DNA from: Lachnospiraceae bacterium A2
Lineage (GTDB): Bacteria > Bacillota > Clostridia > Lachnospirales > Lachnospiraceae
Assembly: GCA_000403315.2 (NCBI GenBank)
Contig: KE159636.1
Location: 1,269,358 to 1,333,357 of the forward strand
Direction of reading: 5' to 3'
DNA: 64,000 bases
A program made the translations under genes and the position numbers. Of this stretch, positions 30,772 to 38,880 are shown one piece after another (position 1 is the stretch's first letter; each line of letters starts with the position of its first letter). The notes under the pieces were generated by a model, which saw nothing but the letters and a program-made list of their open reading frames with translations, was not told the origin of the DNA and did no database searches.

Positions 30772-31620
30772 ATGAACGAAGTAAAAATGTTTGAAAACGA
30801 AGAAATCGGAATATTTGTAAGGACAGTACTGAATGATGACGGCAGTATTTCTGTCAACGCAGAAGATACAGCCATTGGCCTTGGATGGGTTGACACATCA
30901 CAAAGAGCCGCAGATGGCTCTCCGCTGGTTAAGGTCAGATGGGCGAGAATGAATGGATATTGTGAAGAATTTGGATTCACCAACAAACTGGGGAAAGATG
31001 ATTACATCCCAGAAAGCCTGTTTTACATGCTTGCTATGAAAGCCAGTAATGCAAAGGCGGTTAGGTTTCAACAGTGGATTGCAATGAAAGTTGTACCATC
31101 TATTCGCAAGAACGGTTCGTACTCCTTGCAACAGAGGATTCCAGATTCATACACAATCGAAAATCCGGTTGAACGTGCTAAACGTTGGATTGAAGAGCAG
31201 GAGGAACACAATGAGCAGATTGCCGAGAAGGACAAGGTGATTGCTGAAAAAGACGAGAAGATAGCGGAGTTAGAACCGGACGCTGATTGTTTTAGAAAAT
31301 TGTGCGACACACGTTCTCTGATATGCTTCCGTGATGCAGCTAACCTTCTGGGGATGAGCCAGACGCAGTTCACGGGTTATCTGGTGAGAGAGAAATATAT
31401 TTACAAGAAGGGAAAAGAGGATTACAGACCGACCGAGCCGTATCGGAAAAGTGATTTGTTCAGAACAAAATCTTATGTCAATCGCAACAGTGGATATTCT
31501 GGAATACAGACATGCCTGACGCCAAAAGGGTTACAGTATTTCAAACTGGCATTTGAAGCGCAAGGCATCTTCCCAGACGCACTTCCAAAACACGGCGGCA
31601 GGAACACAAAGAAAAAGTAA
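30772..31620 (+). CDS. Phage antirepressor with KilA-C-like C-terminus
   Basis: The 282-residue protein begins MNEVKMFENEEIGIFVRTVL in BRO-like style, has LAMKASNAKAVRFQQWIAMKVVPSIRKNGSY closing the domain, a coiled coil (EKDKVIAEKDEKIAELEPDADC), then an Ant C-terminal KilAC-type domain (ICFRDAANLLGMSQTQFTGYL). GGAGG precedes the ATG. It faces the XRE repressor. Confidence 0.8.
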   Translation: MNEVKMFENEEIGIFVRTVLNDDGSISVNAEDTAIGLGWVDTSQRAADGSPLVKVRWARMNGYCEEFGFTNKLGKDDYIPESLFYMLAMKASNAKAVRFQQWIAMKVVPSIRKNGSYSLQQRIPDSYTIENPVERAKRWIEEQEEHNEQIAEKDKVIAEKDEKIAELEPDADCFRKLCDTRSLICFRDAANLLGMSQTQFTGYLVREKYIYKKGKEDYRPTEPYRKSDLFRTKSYVNRNSGYSGIQTCLTPKGLQYFKLAFEAQGIFPDALPKHGGRNTKKK

Positions 31621-31646
31621 GATGCAAAAGACGGAGGAATTTGAAC

Positions 31647-32441
31647 ATGGCTACATACGCATATTACAGAGTGTCAACAAGAACACAGGTAGAGAAGAAC
31701 AGTACGGACATGCAGAAGAACGTCGTAAAGGAATATTGCGAAGAAAACGGTCTGGTGCTTGACGGAACATTTGAAGATGACGGAATATCCGGCGCAATGG
31801 ACGATATGGAGGATAGCATAGCGAGAAATGGTCTGATAGAACTTTTCTCAACCACACAAGAGGGTGACACAATCATTGTGCAGAACACATCAAGGTTGTG
31901 GCGTTCTGATACGGCAAAGGTCATTATCCGTAGGGAAATTAAAAAGTGTGGGGCAAACTTAGTAAGTGTTGAACAGCCTAATTATGACATTTACAAGAAA
32001 GACCCTAACGACTTTCTAATAAACGGTCTTTTGGAGCTGCTTGACGAATACGACAAAATCTCAATCGCTGTCAAACTGGCAAAAGGCAGAAAGGCAAGAG
32101 CAAAGACAGGAAACAAACCTTGCGGTAATGCTCCGATAGGCTACCGCTGGAACGGAAACAAGATCGAAATTGACTATAACAATCACTTGATTGTACAGGA
32201 TATATTCAATATGTGTTTAGAACGCAAAGGGAATTTAAGTCAGATTATGCGTGACTGTGCAGAAAAGGGATATAAGACCACTAGAGGAAAAGATTTCAGC
32301 GTACAGGCTATCAAGAATATTCTGACGAATGATTTTTATGTTGGTGTTGTAACCCATGCAGGAAATAAGATAGCAGGAGAACATCAACCGATTATTGAAA
32401 AGCCGGTATTTGAAAAAGTCATTGAGATTTTGAGAGGGTAG
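31647..32441 (+). CDS. Serine recombinase, short form
   Basis: The 264-residue protein has a resolvase-type catalytic domain: YAYYRVSTRTQ with the nucleophilic serine near residue 9, and NTSRLWRSD with conserved arginines. A recombinase domain follows (PIGYRWNGNKIEID, FYVGVVTH, PVFEKVIEIL). It ends where large serine integrases (usually 450-550 residues) continue with zinc-ribbon and coiled-coil parts. It is the only phage recombinase in view, but lies 16 kb from the left junction, so its role as integrase is open. Confidence 0.8.
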   Translation: MATYAYYRVSTRTQVEKNSTDMQKNVVKEYCEENGLVLDGTFEDDGISGAMDDMEDSIARNGLIELFSTTQEGDTIIVQNTSRLWRSDTAKVIIRREIKKCGANLVSVEQPNYDIYKKDPNDFLINGLLELLDEYDKISIAVKLAKGRKARAKTGNKPCGNAPIGYRWNGNKIEIDYNNHLIVQDIFNMCLERKGNLSQIMRDCAEKGYKTTRGKDFSVQAIKNILTNDFYVGVVTHAGNKIAGEHQPIIEKPVFEKVIEILRG

Positions 32442-32450
32442 GTATACGGT

Positions 32451-32807
32451 ATGGTTTATGGGTATGTGAATAGGCGCAAAGGCGAAACAAAAGATTATTT
32501 ACATGGCAGAGAATTTGACGAAATATTTTATCAAGACGGAGCAGAATACGATTTGTCTTTTCTGAAACAAGGAGACACAATAATACTTTGCAAGCTAAAA
32601 AGTATAAGCGATAATTTGAAAGATATTCTCGTATTTGCTCAATACGCATTTGACAACGAGATAGAAGTCCGCTGTATGGATAAAAACGATGACAAATATA
32701 TTGATTTCATAGATACAAGTACAGCAATGGGGAAATTGATAATAGGTCTATGGGCAGGAATAAATAGGCTAGACGATGAATACTACAGAAATTCAGAAAA
32801 TAATTAA
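32451..32807 (+). CDS. Resolvase-like protein lacking catalytic residues
   Basis: The 118-residue protein aligns by pattern with a resolvase catalytic domain: GDTIILCKLKSISDNLKDIL in place of GDxxxVxxLDRLGRSxxDLL, and IDTSTAMGKLIIGLWAGINRLDDEY in place of the helix region after DTSTPMGK. Its start (YGYVNRRKGETKDY) lacks the nucleophilic serine, and the arginine pair is changed to KS and DN. It follows the serine recombinase by 9 bases. It may dimerise with it as a regulator. Confidence 0.65.
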   Translation: MVYGYVNRRKGETKDYLHGREFDEIFYQDGAEYDLSFLKQGDTIILCKLKSISDNLKDILVFAQYAFDNEIEVRCMDKNDDKYIDFIDTSTAMGKLIIGLWAGINRLDDEYYRNSENN

Positions 32808-32857
32808 ATTTCTACAAAAGATAAAATCTCAACCCACTCCCGATTAAATCAATCAAA

Positions 32858-33301
32858 ATGCCAAAGATACCAACAACAAAATCAAATATAAGGCGGTGCA
32901 TACACTTGTTCTGGAAAAAGAAAGAAATTCAGAAAAACGAAAAAGAGAATGAAACCGAAATGAAGAAAGATTATCTCTATTGCGAAATTCCGATTTTGAA
33001 AAGAAAAACAAGACATGCAAAAACCATCATAGAAAATAAGCTGTATGATACCGAAAAAGCAGAAATTATTTCCTCAACGGCAGATTGCAGGATTTTGTTT
33101 GTGACGAAAAAGGGAAATTATTTTTCTTGCAAAACAACAGATTATGATTATATGGAGAACGAAGAAAATAAAACATATCACATTTTTGAAACTGTATACC
33201 ATGACATACGACCGGAACTATTAGAATACGCAATGTCCAATATTGGAAAATATGAACCAGAGAAATACATTGAACTATATGGCGAAGTCGAAGAAGCGTA
33301 A
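32858..33301 (+). CDS. Hypothetical protein, paralogue of the gene at 36032
   Basis: The segment LYDTEKAEI...CRILFVTKKGNYFSC matches LYDTEKAEF...GRILLKTKKGNYFSC in the protein at 36032-36397, so the two are paralogues. The start may be the ATG at 32858 or 32960 (MKKDYLYCEIP). Both copies end in EVEEA or EAEEA. They flank the tRNA-rich stretch. Function unknown. Confidence 0.55.
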   Translation: MPKIPTTKSNIRRCIHLFWKKKEIQKNEKENETEMKKDYLYCEIPILKRKTRHAKTIIENKLYDTEKAEIISSTADCRILFVTKKGNYFSCKTTDYDYMENEENKTYHIFETVYHDIRPELLEYAMSNIGKYEPEKYIELYGEVEEA

Positions 33302-33355
33302 AGGCGTTGATTAAGATACCAGTCCGCAAATCAAAGAGGGGATATAAGGAGGGAA

Positions 33356-33730
33356 ATTAATGGTAAAATCATATCTGACGATTCATACAAAACACATGCA
33401 TTTATTGATGATGTAGAAATAAGCGATAAAGCAACCAGTGTTCATTTTGAACAAAACGCTGGTGAAGTACCGATTTTCACATTTGAAACGGTAAATCTGC
33501 CAAACATAGAAATCGAAAATGCAAATATTCGTTTCAGATTCACGACGGAAACAATAGAGGATTCTATGAAGGTTATTCGTCATAGTTTATTGACAGACAA
33601 AGTTTTATATGACGCCCTTGTTGCAAGCATAGAAAGTGCAATTTACGAAAATGGCGTGGTGCGTGACATATCAGACCAACACGAACTTGCTTTGGAGATT
33701 GCGGATAGGATTATTGAGAGGGAAGAATGA
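33356..33730 (+). CDS. Hypothetical protein without a standard start codon
   Basis: A frame of 124 codons (INGKIISDDSYKTHAFIDDVEI ... EIADRIIEREE) has coding character to a TGA at 33728, but no ATG, GTG or TTG follows the ribosome site AAGGAGGGAA. An ATG at 33360 lies one base out of frame and gives an 18-codon peptide. Either the start is non-standard or one base has been lost near 33362. Confidence 0.45.
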   Translation: MNGKIISDDSYKTHAFIDDVEISDKATSVHFEQNAGEVPIFTFETVNLPNIEIENANIRFRFTTETIEDSMKVIRHSLLTDKVLYDALVASIESAIYENGVVRDISDQHELALEIADRIIEREE

Positions 33731-33731
33731 A

Positions 33732-33896
33732 ATGAAAGTAAGAGTAACAATTATGACAGAGAACGATAAGCCCATTTCTGTTTTGGGTGAAAATCCAGAA
33801 GAAAAAATAAAGATAGGATGGGAACTTGTGCTTGCTTTATTAAATGCTCAAAGCGAAGATAGGGCAACGCTTGAAAGAGTAGAAATTGTTGAATAA
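33732..33896 (+). CDS. Small hypothetical protein (54 aa)
   Basis: MKVRVTIMTENDKPISVLGEN starts 1 base after the previous stop. It has a single beta-strand then a helix. The stop is just before tRNA-Gln. Unknown family. Confidence 0.5.
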   Translation: MKVRVTIMTENDKPISVLGENPEEKIKIGWELVLALLNAQSEDRATLERVEIVE

Positions 33897-33901
33897 ATTT
33901 T

Positions 33902-33973
33902 AGGGATATCGCCAAACGGTAAGGCACAGGACTTTGACTGCTGTATTTCCGGGTTCGAATCCCGGTAGCCCAG
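33902..33973 (+). tRNA. tRNA-Gln (anticodon TTG)
   Basis: A 72-base cloverleaf with anticodon loop CTTTGAC (TTG) and a perfect T-arm (CCGGG-TTCGAAT-CCCGG). The acceptor stem has mismatches at pairs 1-72 and 5-68 and the anticodon stem one G-G pair, so it is weaker than a host tRNA. It may be functional but decaying. Confidence 0.75.
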
Positions 33974-34021
33974 TTCAGCCGAAAGGCTATATAAAAATTA
34001 AAGTTTAGGAGGGATTTGTCT

Positions 34022-34663
34022 ATGACGACTGAAACCATGACCGTGCATAAGGCTCTGGCAGAATTAAAGCTGCTTGACATCCGGATTGAGAAAGCAATCG
34101 CAGAAGGTGTTTACTGCGTTGCGAACAAACATTCAAACGATAAGATAGGCGGCGTTCCGCTTGATGATTACATTAAAATCATGCAGGGCGGATATGACAA
34201 GGCAACTGACTTTATCAACCGTCAAACGGCAATAAAACGAGCAGTCACACTTTCCAATGCTGTAACCAAAGTCGAAATTTCTGGCGTGGAATATACAAGA
34301 GCAGAAGCCATTTGGATGAAAAATCACGGAATGGAATTTTGCAAAACACTTATGAATGCTATGCGGAGACAATATGATAAGGCTCAAATGCAAATCAATC
34401 TGGAAAACGGAAAAGACCTTGAACAGAGGGCAGAGCAGTATGTAACCGCAATCTACGGGCAGAAAGAAGGAAAGACAAATACTGCTGACATCGAAAAGGT
34501 CAAGGCAGACTTTTTAAAATCCAACCAGTACGAACTGGTTGACCCGCTCCACGTCCTTGACAAGATTGAAGATTTGGAGAAGAAAATCAATGATTTCATG
34601 GCAGAAGTTGACAGCTCATTATCGGTCAGCAACGCCTTAACCGAAATCACGATTGAATATTAA
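34022..34663 (+). CDS. Helical phage protein within the tRNA stretch
   Basis: The 213-residue protein starts MTTETMTVHKALAELKLLDIR after GGAGGGATTTGTCT. It is helix-rich with an N-terminal coiled coil, a DKATDFINRQ segment, and a C-terminal coiled coil (LDKIEDLEKKINDFMAEVD). I do not recognise the family. It is the only long gene between tRNA-Gln and the other tRNAs. Confidence 0.6.
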   Translation: MTTETMTVHKALAELKLLDIRIEKAIAEGVYCVANKHSNDKIGGVPLDDYIKIMQGGYDKATDFINRQTAIKRAVTLSNAVTKVEISGVEYTRAEAIWMKNHGMEFCKTLMNAMRRQYDKAQMQINLENGKDLEQRAEQYVTAIYGQKEGKTNTADIEKVKADFLKSNQYELVDPLHVLDKIEDLEKKINDFMAEVDSSLSVSNALTEITIEY

Positions 34664-34810
34664 AAATTAAATGAATTTTATCCACTGTTTACCGAAAACC
34701 CCAAACTACAATTCATACGTCTTTTGCAGATACAGACATATGTAAAACAATAAAGAAATCTGCAAACTTCAATGGACGAAGATAATATGAATTGGTCTTG
34801 AAAACCAAAT

Positions 34811-34890
34811 TTGCATAAACAATGTGTCGGCGGTTCGATTCCGTCCAAGTCTTCGGACTTGTAGCTCAGTCGGGAGAGCGATTGTAAAAA
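34811..34890 (+). tRNA. Candidate circularly permuted tRNA gene (3' half before 5' half)
   Basis: In gene order: ACAAT (34819-34823, positions 39-43), five-base variable loop GTGTC, T-arm GGCGG-TTCGATT-CCGTC (34829-34845), acceptor 3' strand CAAGTCT (34846-34852), then TC, acceptor 5' strand GGACTTG (34855-34861), TA, D-arm GCTC-AGTCGGGA-GAGC (34864-34879), G, and ATTGT (34881-34885, positions 27-31). ATTGT and ACAAT are perfect complements, and every class I spacing is met. The acceptor ends are joined by UUCG. The anticodon loop is split, so identity is unclear; CATAA just before ACAAT hints at CAT. Confidence 0.6.
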
Positions 34891-35087
34891 CAAAACGCAC
34901 TGTAAAGATTAAAGAGTAAAGCTCAAATCTTAAAGCTGAAAGGTCAAAGTTTATTTTCTTCAAAGTTGAAAGAGCAAAGGTAAAAGACAAAAGTTTTACA
35001 AAATCCTTGGGAAATGTTTATTCGGGCTAATTGTAATTGCTGATGGGTTTAACACAAGGCTGGTAAATGGTGGGTTATATGAATTAT

Positions 35088-35118
35088 CGGCGGCAGCTTG
35101 TTGGTCTCGTTGCCGCCG
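35088..35118 (+). other. Strong hairpin upstream of tRNA-Ser(GCT)
   Basis: CGGCGGCA (35088-35095) pairs with TGCCGCCG (35111-35118), followed by GTTTT. It may be a terminator or a processing signal. The 34891-35087 interval shows no gene. Confidence 0.5.
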
Positions 35119-35123
35119 GTTTT

Positions 35124-35215
35124 GCAGATATAACCCTAACTGGTAAGGGAACGGTTTGCTAAACCGTCAGTAACCGTCAAATGACGGCGCGTAGGTTCAA
35201 GTCCTACTATCTGCG
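35124..35215 (+). tRNA. tRNA-Ser (anticodon GCT)
   Basis: A class II tRNA: acceptor GCAGATA/TATCTGC, anticodon arm ACGGT-TTGCTAA-ACCGT, long variable arm with CCGTCAAATGACGG, T-arm GTAGG-TTCAAGT-CCTAC and discriminator G. CCA is not encoded. Confidence 0.92.
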
Positions 35216-35285
35216 TTATGGGGATGGTAAAGTCTATGGGTTGATTCCAAAAATAAACAAACTTTACAAAAAGCATTCCCATTAT

Positions 35286-35377
35286 GCCGACGTACCCAAA
35301 CGGTTATAAGGGCGCAGTCTTGAAAACTGATGTGCCATGGAGAACATGGTCTGTGGGTTCAAATCCTACCGTCGGCG
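35286..35377 (+). tRNA. tRNA-Ser (anticodon TGA)
   Basis: A class II tRNA: acceptor GCCGACG/CGTCGGC, anticodon loop CTTGAAA (TGA) on a stem with one end mismatch, variable arm CCATGGAGAACATGG, T-arm GTGGG-TTCAAAT-CCTAC and discriminator G. Confidence 0.9.
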
Positions 35378-35721
35378 TTTAGTGTCGAACATTCGTACCA
35401 TTTGGCACTCCTTTCACCCCGTAGCGGAATGCTGTTAAGAGCCTTCGCAAGGCTTGCGGGGATTCGTCAAGGAAAAGACATTAAAACCCGCTTGCCAGAG
35501 CGTATAAGTGGCGATACTAAAGCCCGGCTACTGCTTGAGGGCAATATAAAAAAGAGCAGCGTGTAGATTGGCGGTAAGACGATGCGAATCTCAAATAACC
35601 GCATTCTGGATGATGCCCACGTCATTGTATAATTGGTGATGCATACTAGTTTGGACAGAATCCGATTGTCAGTAAAGACATGCAAAATCCTATGCAGTCC
35701 TCATAGACATAAATTGGACGG
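35378..35721. other. Gap with dyads, no gene seen
   Basis: Nested hairpins CCCCG/CGGGG with AGCCTT/AAGGCT inside (about 35417-35460) and GCGGT/ACCGC (about 35572-35604) are visible. The rest looks like broken tRNA-type sequence, but no cloverleaf can be closed. Apparent frames here overlap tRNA-Ser and are not credible genes. Confidence 0.35.
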
Positions 35722-35905
35722 TGTTGCGTGGCGGAATAGATAAACGCTAAAGTGTAGCTCTTATAGATTGGTTGGCATTACAAGGTGTAGCCGTAAAAGA
35801 ACAATTACTGTATAACAAGTCATCTCCGAGCAGAGGGCGAATGAGCCACGGAAAGGCAGAAATGCAAACTCCAATCATGTGTGGTGCAAATCCACACCGC
35901 AACAT
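35722..35905 (+). tRNA. tRNA-Leu-like halves separated by about 100 extra bases
   Basis: The 5' part has TGTTGCG, TG and a Leu-type D-arm (GCGG...CGC, 35731-35747). The 3' part has GTGTGG-TGCAAAT-CCACAC then CGCAACA (35879-35904), which pairs perfectly with TGTTGCG. Between them are about 130 bases rather than the usual 30-35. I could not find an anticodon stem, and group I intron core motifs are not obvious. It may be an intron-bearing, split or dead tRNA. Confidence 0.4.
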
Positions 35906-36031
35906 TTAGTTAGGCCATTCCTAGCTAGACAGGAGTAAATCGGTCACTGCCCTGTCGAATCAAAAATAACGCTGGCAGGAACATTCTTTCTGCCAGATAA
36001 ACCGCAAAATGAAGTCAGGAGGGATTTTGTC

Positions 36032-36397
36032 ATGCACTCTCTTTTAAGAAAAACAAAATCTGGGAGCAACGGACTTGTATATCCTTTTCGTCAAGAGAGA
36101 AAGGTTTTACATGAAAAATCTATTATAAACGGCAAATTATATGACACAGAAAAAGCCGAGTTTTTATGCCCATTTAAAGACGGAAGGATTCTACTAAAGA
36201 CAAAGAAAGGGAATTACTTTTCTTGCGTGCAAGATATAAGGTCGGTCAACAAAGAAAAAATGGATGAAATCATTGAAGCTGTAACAATATCACATTACGA
36301 CTTGCGGGAAGAAACCAAAGAAGAAGTAAAGGGGTATATGGGTATTCACGAATTGGATTTGTATATAAAGATGTTTGGAGAGGCCGAGGAGGCGTAA
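36032..36397 (+). CDS. Hypothetical protein, paralogue of the gene at 32858
   Basis: The 121-residue protein shares NGKLYDTEKAEF and KTKKGNYFSC with the product of 32858-33301 and the same acidic end. GGAGGGATTTTGTC precedes the ATG. The pair brackets the tRNA-rich stretch, suggesting duplication or insertion of the tRNA stretch between copies. Function unknown. Confidence 0.55.
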   Translation: MHSLLRKTKSGSNGLVYPFRQERKVLHEKSIINGKLYDTEKAEFLCPFKDGRILLKTKKGNYFSCVQDIRSVNKEKMDEIIEAVTISHYDLREETKEEVKGYMGIHELDLYIKMFGEAEEA

Positions 36398-36502
36398 CGA
36401 TCTAAAATCAATTTTAAGCGATTTTAACCCAACGCCTTAAATTTCCTCAATGAAACATAAAAGAGGGCGATTTGAGGCAAATAGGAGCGTTAGAGAGGTA
36501 TT

Positions 36503-36544
36503 TCTGCTAAAAGCATACACCGTTGTTCAAGTCAACGGGGCAGA
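36503..36544 (+). ncRNA. Acceptor plus T-arm minihelix on the plus strand
   Basis: TCTGCTA, an 11-base linker, CGTTG-TTCAAGT-CAACG, then GGGCAGA. The T-stem is perfect (six pairs if extended) and the outer arms pair in 6 of 7 positions with one wobble. No D- or anticodon arm is present. It stands alone in a 270-base gap before tRNA-Cys. Confidence 0.5.
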
Positions 36545-36667
36545 TTTGGCGGTAACTTCGGAAATCGCTACATAAAATCCAACATGAGCGGACAAAAGTG
36601 AGAACAAAAACGCTTGAGGTATAAAAGTGAGTATTGCGTATTCTCACAAAGCAGTATTCGCTTTTAA

Positions 36668-36739
36668 GGCGATATAGCAAAACGGTTAAGGCGGCAGTCT
36701 GCAAAACTGCTATTATCAGTTCGATTCTGATTATCGCCT
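36668..36739 (+). tRNA. tRNA-Cys (anticodon GCA)
   Basis: Acceptor GGCGATA/TATCGCC, anticodon arm GCAGT-CTGCAAA-ACTGC, T-arm ATCAG-TTCGATT-CTGAT and discriminator T, as tRNA-Cys requires. All stems are perfect. Confidence 0.93.
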
Positions 36740-36839
36740 TTAACAACGGGATAGCCCGACGGGGCGAAAAGCAAAACCGTGATTGCCTGTCCGTTGTTTC
36801 AACTAATATCACGGGATTATCAACATGTAGGTAATGAAA

Positions 36840-37436
36840 ATGGATAAATTGTATCAATCATACGTTTTGACAGACGATAAAGAACCGTTTAGGTTTGAAT
36901 TGAAAGAAATTACAGTGAAATCAATTTCTGAAAATGGGACAATAGAAACAAAATATCCATGTTTTTATGGTGTAATGAAATGTACAAACCACATAAATGG
37001 TTCGGGAGAAATTAAAACAGATAAGGAATATTCTTCTGGACATAGCTATGCATATTATTCGATAAGCTATGAAAAATGTATGGAGTATCTTGCGAATAAA
37101 AGACAGGAACTATTTCAAAAATATCAAAAAATGTCGGAAGAAGTAAGCACATTTTATAAAAAGATAATGGAAAGTGAAATAAAGAATCACGTAAATAACG
37201 CGACTGTTAAAAAATACTCTTTGTGGATGGAGGGATATTCTGCAACCGGACAAAGTTCAACAGCGGAATTTTTAGGAGTATTTGACGGAGTTTCGTTTAA
37301 TGACGCTTGCGATAATTGGTCTAAAACTATTAAACAACCAGAATATTATAAGCCCGGAACCGATGAACACAGACCGAGTTATTGGGCGTGTAAAATTTTT
37401 GACAATGAAATAGACGCAAGAAAATCATTTGGTTAA
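36840..37436 (+). CDS. Hypothetical phage protein (about 198 aa)
   Basis: The start may be ATG 36834 or 36840. The protein has a beta-rich N-terminal half with CFYGVMKCTNHINGSG, a helical middle (KRQELFQKYQKMSEEVSTFYKK) and a C-terminal part with WMEGYSATGQSSTAEFLGVFDGVSFNDAC. It follows tRNA-Cys. Unknown family. Confidence 0.5.
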   Translation: MDKLYQSYVLTDDKEPFRFELKEITVKSISENGTIETKYPCFYGVMKCTNHINGSGEIKTDKEYSSGHSYAYYSISYEKCMEYLANKRQELFQKYQKMSEEVSTFYKKIMESEIKNHVNNATVKKYSLWMEGYSATGQSSTAEFLGVFDGVSFNDACDNWSKTIKQPEYYKPGTDEHRPSYWACKIFDNEIDARKSFG

Positions 37437-37549
37437 TTTAATCTTGGTAAATTCAATAGGCTAGGGTAGCTCCCAAAAAGCGTCCTCCAACGCCTGCCTA
37501 TTGTTTTTATAAATTTGGAGGATTAGAAAAATGGATTGGAGGTCATTTT

Positions 37550-38584
37550 ATGAGTGAAACAGTAAAGAGAGAAAAGAAAGAGATAATCATATCAGAAAAT
37601 AGAGATTTTAAGGGCGTTTGGACACCTCATAAACTTTATTTAGCGAGAAATTTGAGCGCAAGCAAGAAAAATTTACTTATTGAGATTCACAGCCTTACAA
37701 AGAACGGAAACAGAAAATGTTTTGCGAGCAACAAGCATTTTTCTGATTTTCTCGGTTTAAAAGAAAATACCATAAAAAGAATGTTGTCTGATTTGGAAAA
37801 AGAAGGATACATAAAAAGAATTTATAAATATGTAGGAGACACAAAAGAATTTGAAAGCAGAATAATTAAACTCACAAACAAATTCTATAATGAATTTATA
37901 AATGAGTATGAAGAAAGCGAAGATGATGAGGAAAATATAGGTGGTGGAGAAAAATCCACCCCCTCGTGGAATGAAATAGATGGGGTGGTGGATTTTATCC
38001 CACAGGATGGTGAAAAAGATTCCACAATAAGTAATACACCTTTTAAGAATAACAATCTAAGAGATACAGATTTAAGTGATACAGAAAAAGGAGAAAACAT
38101 TAACAAAGTTAATGGAGAGGCAAAAACATCTTCTTCTGAAAACCGAAAGAAGATGACTGCGCCTAAAACTGCCTTAGAAAAATATCTCGGCAAAAAAGCA
38201 GACGAGAGGGACATGATTGAACGATTGGCTGCAATATGCTCTGAAAATTACGACAACGATACTGCAAACGAAATTTTCATATCGTTGACGCACTACTTTG
38301 AAAGATTTAAGGAGAGATCCGGGAAGATACACCCGATTTTGAAAGACAGCACACTTTTAAGGTTTATAGAAAAAATGGACTGTTTCTATGATGACAGATA
38401 TAGTCACTTTGGCAGGCTTATAGGGCAAGATAACGCCTATATAAAAATGGTTGATATGTTTCTTGATGGAGATTTCGGAGCGGTTAAAGGATATGAGACA
38501 AATTACCACCTTTCAGCATTTATGTCAGACGAGGTATTAAACAGAATGGCACAGAGATTATTTGAATTGGGGGAGGTGGAATAA
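37550..38584 (+). CDS. Phage replisome organiser / replication initiator
   Basis: The 344-residue protein begins with a winged-helix domain (KLYLARNLSASKKNLLIEIHSL, then HFSDFLGLKENTIKRMLSDLEKEGYI), followed by an acidic, Ser-rich linker and a C-terminal helical domain. This layout is typical of organiser proteins that bind the phage origin and recruit a loader. GGAGGTCATTTT precedes the ATG. No dnaC-type loader follows. Confidence 0.7.
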   Translation: MSETVKREKKEIIISENRDFKGVWTPHKLYLARNLSASKKNLLIEIHSLTKNGNRKCFASNKHFSDFLGLKENTIKRMLSDLEKEGYIKRIYKYVGDTKEFESRIIKLTNKFYNEFINEYEESEDDEENIGGGEKSTPSWNEIDGVVDFIPQDGEKDSTISNTPFKNNNLRDTDLSDTEKGENINKVNGEAKTSSSENRKKMTAPKTALEKYLGKKADERDMIERLAAICSENYDNDTANEIFISLTHYFERFKERSGKIHPILKDSTLLRFIEKMDCFYDDRYSHFGRLIGQDNAYIKMVDMFLDGDFGAVKGYETNYHLSAFMSDEVLNRMAQRLFELGEVE

Positions 38585-38877
38585 TGGAATACTCAAACAC
38601 ACGTTTATGCAGCGGATATTTAAACAAACCAAAACCCTGTGAACATTTTGAAAGCTGCGACATGAAGATTGGGTTTCAGTGGGACGAGAACGGAAACGAG
38701 CATTACATAATCGGCAGGGGTTGTAATTCCATGAGCTGCAAGCGAGATAATCCAGATTACAAGCCATTGACCAAGGAACAGTTCATAGAGATGTATAAGC
38801 AAATGCCGAACCGCACAAATATTTCTCTTTATGAGTTATTGGAGTGTGCGAGGATTGACGGAATGGTGGAGGGATAG
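38584..38877 (+). CDS. Cys-rich hypothetical protein (97 aa)
   Basis: The start overlaps the organiser stop. Cysteines at CSGYLN, PCEHFESCDMK and GCNSMSCKRD suggest a zinc-binding fold. Unknown function; early-region gene. Confidence 0.5.
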   Translation: MEYSNTRLCSGYLNKPKPCEHFESCDMKIGFQWDENGNEHYIIGRGCNSMSCKRDNPDYKPLTKEQFIEMYKQMPNRTNISLYELLECARIDGMVEG

Positions 38878-38880
38878 CTT

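Noticed and set aside
35330..35566. Plus-strand frame of 78 codons
   Set aside because: It starts inside tRNA-Ser(TGA) and runs through hairpins.
35722..35905. tmRNA
   Set aside because: No tag-peptide frame, resume codon or tmRNA 5' signature is visible.
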